A stretch of DNA of 11,157 nucleotides, taken from Candidatus Desantisbacteria bacterium CG2_30_40_21 (GTDB lineage: Bacteria > UBA9089 > CG2-30-40-21). A model generated the notes under the pieces. The model worked only from the letters and a program-made list of their open reading frames with translations. It had not been told where the DNA came from and made no database searches. Made by a program: the position numbers and the translations under genes. Numbering within the stretch: the first letter of the stretch is position 1; every line of letters begins with the position of its first letter. This document shows, one piece after another, positions 7,398 through 11,157 of the stretch. The stretch is taken from NCBI GenBank assembly GCA_001873945.1, contig MNYI01000189.1:1-11157 (forward strand), in the 5' to 3' direction.

Positions 7398-7645
7398 CAT
7401 TCATCCACCTCTATTGATTCAACCTCAATTGTATCAGATCCCAAACACCCTGTTGTTATCAATTCTGCTCCCTCTGCCAGACTACCCTGAGAGATACAGG
7501 AAAAGGCAAATTGCAGGGAATCAAGATTTATACATGAGTATTCTCCTATTCTTAATCTGATATTTAGAACATTGTTGGCATTATTCTGCAAAGCAGTATT
7601 GGTAGCTATATCAAGTATGGATTGGGCAAAAGATATTTCATGCAC
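7397..7645 (-). CDS. hypA: HypA-like nickel metallochaperone lacking the zinc-binding domain
   Basis: HypA normally binds nickel through its N-terminal Met-His-Glu and carries a structural zinc site of two CxxC pairs, in about 113 residues. This product has only 82. Its N-terminal half is typical (MHEISFAQSIL, then a NIRLRIGEYS strand and a LAEGAEL helix end), and its tail VESIEVDE (75-82) is the usual HypA C-terminus. Between them only a dozen residues remain (TTGCLGSDTIE) where about 40, including both CxxC pairs, are expected. The reading frame is kept, so this is an in-frame internal deletion, not a frameshift. The GTG at 7645 is chosen over the GTG at 7654: it gives the functional MHE terminus, and AGGTG lies 6 nt upstream. 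The gene is followed directly by hypB. Confidence 0.88.
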   Translation of the reverse strand: MHEISFAQSILDIATNTALQNNANNVLNIRLRIGEYSCINLDSLQFAFSCISQGSLAEGAELITTGCLGSDTIEVESIEVDE

Positions 7646-7702
7646 CTTTTTCACCTGATTTGGGGAAAATGGGGGAAAATGGGGACAAATAAATTCAGGT
7701 AA

Positions 7703-7747
7703 GCTCCGTAGGAGCGATATATTCTTAATATGTCACCCCTCTGGGGT
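7703..7747. repeat. Three adjacent small hairpins
   Basis: Three back-to-back inverted repeats: GCTCC-GTA-GGAGC (7703-7715), GATATATT-CTT-AATATGTC (7716-7734, one mismatch) and ACCCC-TCT-GGGGT (7735-7747). The loops are 3 nt each and the hairpins abut without spacer. The block lies inside the larger nikR-hypA element and is either part of it or a second dispersed repeat. Confidence 0.65.
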
Positions 7748-7758
7748 TTAATCGGTGA

Positions 7759-7819
7759 GGGAAAATGGGGACAGCACCCTATTTTTCTTCTAAAAATAGG
7801 GTGCTGTCCCCATTTTCCC
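7759..7819. repeat. Perfect 28-bp inverted repeat with 5-nt loop
   Basis: Arm 7759-7786 (beginning GGGAAAATGGGGACAGCACC) is exactly complementary to 7792-7819, with CTTCT between. It would form a very stable hairpin in the transcript downstream of nikR and could separate nikR from hypA transcription or protect RNA ends. On the minus strand no T-run follows, so I do not call it a canonical terminator. Confidence 0.9.
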
Positions 7820-7833
7820 GTCCCCATTTTCCC

Positions 7834-8250
7834 CTACTTCAATTCCTTACCTGTGGTTGCCATGCCAAGTGAGCAATGTTTTACCCCTCTTTTTGTCTTT
7901 AATTGCTGGGATAATTCCTCAATCTCCTTTGGTTTCCCTTTAACAACTACTATTTCCATACAATTATGATGGTCAAGGTGGATGTGCCCAGTGAAGATAA
8001 TAAGGCGATGAAAGTCATGCTGAATATCAATGAGAGTGTTTGCCAATTCCCTCTGATGATGATCATAAACAAGGGTAATGGTTCCAGCTATTTCTTCCCC
8101 TTGTATCCATTCTTCTCTTATCAGGCTTTCCCGAATAAGGTCGCGGATAGCCTCTGATCGGTTAGAGTAGTTTTGCGTGTTGATAAGATTATCAAAACTA
8201 TCCAGCAACTCTTTGTCTAATGATATTCCAAAACGAACTAAATTTGACAT
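7834..8250 (-). CDS. nikR: Nickel-responsive transcriptional regulator NikR
   Basis: NikR is a ribbon-helix-helix repressor with a C-terminal ACT-like nickel-binding domain; when loaded with nickel it binds palindromic operators of nickel uptake or nickel enzyme genes. From the ATG at 8250 the protein has 138 residues. The DNA-binding part is VRFGISLDKELLDSFDNLI followed by NRSEAIRDLIRESL. The high-affinity Ni site of Escherichia coli NikR (His76, His87, His89, Cys95) is matched by His78, His89, His91 and Cys97 in the QHDFHRL and GHIHLDHHNCMEI segments. The start was chosen for its GGGAGA site 4 nt upstream; a TTG at 8262 is less likely. It lies between the flagellar genes and hypA on the same strand, so it probably controls nickel supply for the hydrogenase made with the Hyp proteins. 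No operator was identified. Confidence 0.95.
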   Translation of the reverse strand: MSNLVRFGISLDKELLDSFDNLINTQNYSNRSEAIRDLIRESLIREEWIQGEEIAGTITLVYDHHQRELANTLIDIQHDFHRLIIFTGHIHLDHHNCMEIVVVKGKPKEIEELSQQLKTKRGVKHCSLGMATTGKELK

Positions 8251-8262
8251 AATGTCTCCCAA

Positions 8263-8310
8263 TCTCTATCTCTGTTCCTCTGTTCCTTCCTGTCTTTGTG
8301 CCTCTGTGCC
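8263..8310. repeat. Octamer-periodic tract between flgJ and nikR
   Basis: Six consecutive 8-nt units on the + strand: TCTCTATC, TCTGTTCC, TCTGTTCC, TTCCTGTC, TTTGTGCC, TCTGTGCC. On the minus strand the tract is purine-rich (GGCACAGA-type) and lies directly upstream of the nikR ribosome binding site. The period is the same as in the large interspersed repeats, and the units resemble their flanking sequence (GGCACGAAGACACA). Confidence 0.6.
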
Positions 8311-8327
8311 TTCTTTTTCCCCTCTCC

Positions 8328-8744
8328 CTACAGATATTTCTCCATACTATTATAAATCGTATTTGCTATGCCAAACTTATTTGATTTTGCTATATTCTTG
8401 GCATATTCATCGTAAAGCATATCTTCCCACATATCTTCAGCATACCCTCCATGAAACATCTCTGTCTTGCCTGTAGATTTACGCATTTCATCAAGGAGCA
8501 TGTTCACAAAAATAGCCTCCAAATTATAACTTGCCTCACGAAGGCGTTCCTTTCTTAACTCAAAATCCTTTTCATTATCAGTAGACTGAACCTGCACCTC
8601 TGACGATGGAATGGAGAATGGAGGGGCAATATCAGTCGTATTTGTTTGCACCCCTGATAATTGAACAGCATTTTTCCTGGTCTGATAATTGAGTATTTTA
8701 TCGAATTGGGTGTCTAATCCATTGATTGGGGTTATTGCATTCAT
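8328..8744 (-). CDS. flgJ: Flagellar rod-binding protein, FlgJ N-terminal domain type
   Basis: Proteins of this type cap the growing flagellar rod in the periplasm. The 138-residue product has a variable, polar N-terminal part (1-60) and a typical rod-binding domain (about 66-131: ASYNLEAIFVNMLLDEMRKS, then MFHGGYAEDMWEDMLYDEYAKNIAKS and FGIANTIY). It lacks the muramidase domain that follows in enterobacterial FlgJ, as is common outside gammaproteobacteria, so a separate peptidoglycan hydrolase would be needed to open the wall. The ATG at 8744 has AGGAG 7 nt upstream, which begins exactly where an octamer repeat ends. Position after flgH and flgI supports the call. Confidence 0.92.
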   Translation of the reverse strand: MNAITPINGLDTQFDKILNYQTRKNAVQLSGVQTNTTDIAPPFSIPSSEVQVQSTDNEKDFELRKERLREASYNLEAIFVNMLLDEMRKSTGKTEMFHGGYAEDMWEDMLYDEYAKNIAKSNKFGIANTIYNSMEKYL

Positions 8745-8758
8745 TGTATGTCTCCTTA

Positions 8759-8912
8759 GTTGATAGGTTTATAGGTTGATAGGTTGATGAGTTTATAGGT
8801 TAAAGGAACACAGATTATAAACCTATCAACCCTTCCCTTTCCAACCCTTCCCTTTCCAACCCATCAACTTATCAACTTATCAACTTTTCGTATCTTTGTG
8901 GTGAGTAGTTAC
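8759..8912 (+). repeat. Octamer-periodic interspersed repeat, copy 2 (divergent)
   Basis: Nineteen 8-nt units run without a break from 8759 to 8910: GTTGATAG-like units on the left, AACACAGA in the centre, then units including a twice-repeated CCTTCCCTTTCCAAC block and three ATCAACTT units, ending GTGGTGAGTAGTTAC. It has the same orientation as the copy at 22-193 but lacks the left CACCAC end and differs in the right half. It fills the whole flgI-flgJ gap: its right end supplies the flgI stop codon (8909-8911), and its left end abuts the flgJ ribosome binding site. Confidence 0.85.
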
Positions 8913-10201
8913 ATAATAACTATCTCTGCCTGCAATGCTCCAGCTGCCTTAATAGCCTGAAGAACTGCAATAACATCCTGCGGGGTAGCACCTACAGAGC
9001 TTAATCCCTTAACTACATCACCAACCTTAACCCTTGTTGAAAGAATGACCACCTTACCTTGGGACTGAGTTGTTGTTTGTGCCTCTGGTTTTGTCTCTGC
9101 TGTATTCTTGCCGCCTGTTTCAGGTGTCGTTGGTGATTCAGTTGACTGCTGTTTGATAATATCCAATACCGTAGTTATCTGTTCCGTGGTTGGTTTGATA
9201 TTGATTGCCCCTAATGCATTGGACATGGTTTCTGTGCTTATTTCCGGGGCAGAAACAATGATGGTTGGTGCTGCTCCTTTACCCTCTTGCTTTTCCCCTT
9301 CTCCGGTGACTACCAGATACAAATCCTTATGGGATACAGCTACAGGCAGGATGTAAAGATTTTCACCCATTACCACTGTTCCTGTTCGTTCATTAATGAC
9401 AACCCTGGCAACAACATCCGGGGTAACGGTCAGGTTCTCAAGCGTGGATATAAAGCCAACTATATTATCCGTGTATTCAGAAGGAATGGTTACATCTATG
9501 GAGGCAGCATTTATAGCTATGGCTGTGCCTGCACCAAATCCATCATCTATTGCCTTCACCATCCTTGAGGCTGTGGTAAAATCTGAATTTTTAAGCACAA
9601 GTGAGAGCTTGCCATCAACTGCAATTGGACATGTTATCTCTTTTTCTACAATCCCGCCATCAGGCACCCTTCCTACAGTGGGATGAGCCTTTTTTTTGCC
9701 GGTTTTGCCTGCATCACCACCACCAAGAGACACAGGACCCTGTGCAACAGCATAGGTTACTTTATTTGCTCCAACCAGAGGTGTTTGTAATAATATTCCG
9801 TTACTGAGATCAGATGCATCACCAAGGGTGGATACAATCACATCTATTTTGTCTCCTGCCCGACTGAATGCCGGCAACTCCATGGTAACCATTACCGCTG
9901 CAATGGCATTGACCTTCATCTTGTCTTTATCTACAGTAACCCCAAAGTGTTGCAACATATTTACTATGGACTGAGCTGTAAAAAAAGTATTCTTGCCATC
10001 TCCGGTTCCACTTAACCCAACGATTAACCCATATCCTACCAATTGATTGGGTCTGACATCAGATATGCGGCAAACATCCTTCAGCCTTACAGATGGTCCC
10101 ATGGATAATGGGTCAACAAGGGTATCCTCTGCATGTGCAATAGATTGAAATAAAATAATTCCCAGTATAATGCCACTAATAAATGCTATAACCCTAATCA
10201 T
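8909..10201 (-). CDS. flgI: Flagellar P-ring protein FlgI
   Basis: FlgI forms the periplasmic P-ring around the rod, in the peptidoglycan layer. From the ATG at 10201 (GGAG site 6 nt upstream) the product has 430 residues and starts with a signal peptide whose likely cleavage is after AHA (24). Family motifs: VRLKDVCRISDVRPNQLVGYGLIVGLSGTGDGKN, then VMVTMELPAFSRAGDKIDV, STLGDASDL, the HPTVGRVPDGGIVE stretch, INERTGTVVMG, PVAVSH, and the C-terminal GDVVKGLSSVGATPQDVIAVLQAIKAAGALQAE. It is about 60 residues longer than usual because of a Thr/Glu/Pro/Gln-rich insertion at about 301-381. The stop codon TAA is the last part of a repeat element. Confidence 0.96.
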   Translation of the reverse strand: MIRVIAFISGIILGIILFQSIAHAEDTLVDPLSMGPSVRLKDVCRISDVRPNQLVGYGLIVGLSGTGDGKNTFFTAQSIVNMLQHFGVTVDKDKMKVNAIAAVMVTMELPAFSRAGDKIDVIVSTLGDASDLSNGILLQTPLVGANKVTYAVAQGPVSLGGGDAGKTGKKKAHPTVGRVPDGGIVEKEITCPIAVDGKLSLVLKNSDFTTASRMVKAIDDGFGAGTAIAINAASIDVTIPSEYTDNIVGFISTLENLTVTPDVVARVVINERTGTVVMGENLYILPVAVSHKDLYLVVTGEGEKQEGKGAAPTIIVSAPEISTETMSNALGAINIKPTTEQITTVLDIIKQQSTESPTTPETGGKNTAETKPEAQTTTQSQGKVVILSTRVKVGDVVKGLSSVGATPQDVIAVLQAIKAAGALQAEIVIM

Positions 10202-10311
10202 ATCTTTCTCCATAATACCATAGGGCACACAGGGGTCATAAAATTTAAGCGTAGCAGAAACCTTCCACTACCCACCCTATGTCCTCTGGATGCTCTATGG
10301 TCATTGTTCCA

Positions 10312-10941
10312 TCAAAAAAATATATTTGCAATCTTATTCGTTACCCTGCCAATCACCCCTGGCCGTTCCTTATCCGTTAATTCTGCTTCTCCTTTATACT
10401 TAATGTTAGCATTTGAAATATATGAAGAAAGTATAGTGTTTTGAGGGGTAATGTCTTGTGGTCTGACAATTCCAGAGACAGATATCTGCTCTTCATCACC
10501 ATTTACTTTTAATACCCTTTTACCATCAATAACAAGATTTCCATTAGCCATAACCTCTGTAACATCTACCGTAATCATGGCATTAAGCAGCCCTGTGCGA
10601 GTAGTTGCCCCTGCCCCGTTAAAGCTGCTTTTGGCTTTTGCACCGGTAAATGGTAAGAAACTTAACAAGTTTGCTTTTTTACCAGCAGCAACTGTATCAG
10701 GTGTTCCATTTAAGCTGATATCCTTTGCCCGCTTGGTTACACTCTTGTGTGAGGCTTGAGACGATTCAGTAATAATTACGGTCAGGGTATCACCCTTCTT
10801 TTTTGCCTTTGAGTCAGTATAAAGGCTTTCCTGTCCTCCTTTAAGCCATAGCGATTCTGCATTTGTTATCCTTGCCTTTACCCAGACTGTCAGGGTAATA
10901 ACCAATATCAGAATAAAATAAAATTTTTCCGATCTTTTCAT
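10312..10941 (-). CDS. flgH: Flagellar L-ring protein FlgH
   Basis: FlgH forms the L-ring, the bushing of the flagellar rod in the outer membrane. The 209-residue product has an N-terminal hydrophobic segment (about 7-21) with a likely signal-peptidase I site after TNA (28). It then shows family landmarks: SLWLKGGQESLYTDSKAKKKGDTLTVII, ESSQASHKS, a Gly/Ala-rich centre, ITVDVTEVMANGNLVIDGKRVLKVNGDEEQISVSGIVRPQDI, SSYISNANIKYKGEAE, and a C-terminal GVIGRVTNKIANIFF. There is no cysteine at all, so the lipobox used by enterobacterial FlgH is missing. The ATG at 10941 has a strong AGGAGGG site. The 110-nt gap to flgI holds no clear signal apart from a doubtful 19-codon ORF. Confidence 0.96.
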   Translation of the reverse strand: MKRSEKFYFILILVITLTVWVKARITNAESLWLKGGQESLYTDSKAKKKGDTLTVIITESSQASHKSVTKRAKDISLNGTPDTVAAGKKANLLSFLPFTGAKAKSSFNGAGATTRTGLLNAMITVDVTEVMANGNLVIDGKRVLKVNGDEEQISVSGIVRPQDITPQNTILSSYISNANIKYKGEAELTDKERPGVIGRVTNKIANIFF

Positions 10942-10958
10942 AACACCCTCCTTTTTAA

Positions 10959-10993
10959 GTGAAAAACGAAAAACTAAAAGTGAAAAACGAAGT
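10959..10993. repeat. Heptamer-periodic A-rich tract upstream of flgH
   Basis: Five 7-nt units: GTGAAAA, ACGAAAA, ACTAAAA, GTGAAAA, ACGAAGT. The tract sits between the flgH ribosome binding site and the third copy of the large interspersed repeat. It is a separate short tandem repeat of unknown role. Confidence 0.55.
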
Positions 10994-11154
10994 AACTACT
11001 CACCACAAAGGCATGAAGACACAAAAAGTTGATAAGTTGAATAGTTGATGGGTTGATAAGTGGATGAATTGATAGGAAATGTTTATGAATTATGAATCTG
11101 TGTTCCTTTAACCTATAAACTCATCAACCTATCAACTTATGTGTTCTCCGTGGT
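10992..11154 (-). repeat. Octamer-periodic interspersed repeat, copy 3 (inverted)
   Basis: Read as reverse complement, this is identical to the copy at 22-193 except for the loss of one GTTGATAG unit and one substitution (CTTCATGCC against CTTCGTGCC). It lies about 50 nt upstream of the flgH start. The near identity of two inverted copies 11 kb apart implies recent spread or gene conversion. Confidence 0.92.
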
Positions 11155-11157
11155 AAA

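Larger units (their letters stand above)
7662..7833. repeat. Composite palindromic element between nikR and hypA
   Basis: The 12-mer GGGAAAATGGGG occurs five times: on + at 7663-7674, 7673-7684 and 7759-7770, and on - at 7808-7819 and 7822-7833. Paired copies at the two edges form outer inverted repeats of roughly 26-30 bp. The right edge stops directly at the nikR stop codon (7834-7836), and the left edge lies about 16 nt upstream of the hypA start. Arrays of small palindromes of this kind resemble REP/BIME elements mobilised by RAYT (Y1) transposases, but no such transposase gene is in the window, so that link is inference. Confidence 0.75.

Noticed and set aside
7397..7480. Frameshift explaining the short HypA
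   Set aside because: The typical N-terminal part and the typical C-terminal tail are in the same frame with too few bases between them, which indicates deletion.
7652..7654. GTG at 7654 as the hypA start
   Set aside because: It would bury the Met-His-Glu nickel motif behind three residues and use its own ribosome site as coding sequence; the GTG at 7645 fits better.
7759..7819. Perfect palindrome as a NikR operator
   Set aside because: It does not resemble GTATGA-N16-TCATAC, is far longer than an operator, and shares its 12-mer with a repeat array.
7759..7819. Canonical intrinsic terminator of nikR
   Set aside because: The stem is strong but no T-run follows on the minus strand.

Overview
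The window carries eleven protein-coding genes and an unusual density of short non-coding repeats. Genes for both flagellar L-ring and P-ring proteins point to a flagellated bacterium with an outer membrane. AT-leaning composition, long runs of same-strand genes and many small interspersed repeats suggest an uncultivated or candidate-phylum lineage, but the sequence alone does not fix the taxon.

Layout: 1-299 is a roughly 170-bp interspersed repeat plus the leader of glnA (type I glutamine synthetase, + strand, start at 300). The rest is on the minus strand. Convergent to glnA, read from right to left, come flgH, flgI and flgJ (L-ring, P-ring, rod-binding protein), then nikR (nickel-responsive repressor), then a complete hydrogenase maturation set: hypA, hypB, hypF, hypC, hypD, hypE. 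Spacing within hypF-C-D-E and hypA-B is tight or overlapping (59-nt hypF/hypC overlap, 13-nt hypC/hypD overlap, start/stop overlap at hypA/hypB). No hydrogenase structural gene lies in the window.

How the genes work together: HypF and HypE turn carbamoyl phosphate into cyanide ligands, HypC and HypD assemble the Fe(CN)2CO unit, and HypA and HypB insert nickel into [NiFe]-hydrogenase. NikR next to them is the expected nickel sensor. HypA is remarkable: it keeps the N-terminal Met-His-Glu nickel motif but has lost the zinc-binding domain by an in-frame deletion.

Most larger gaps are filled by structured repeats: an octamer-periodic element (three copies, two of them near-identical and inverted at the window ends), a 112-bp element with terminal inverted repeats next to hypE, a 111-bp palindromic element and a nested palindrome between hypF and hypB, and a composite palindromic element between nikR and hypA. 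Several end exactly at, or contain, the stop codon of the upstream gene. A 9-nt tandem repeat lies in frame inside hypD. I found no tRNA, rRNA, CRISPR array, transposase gene or phage gene.
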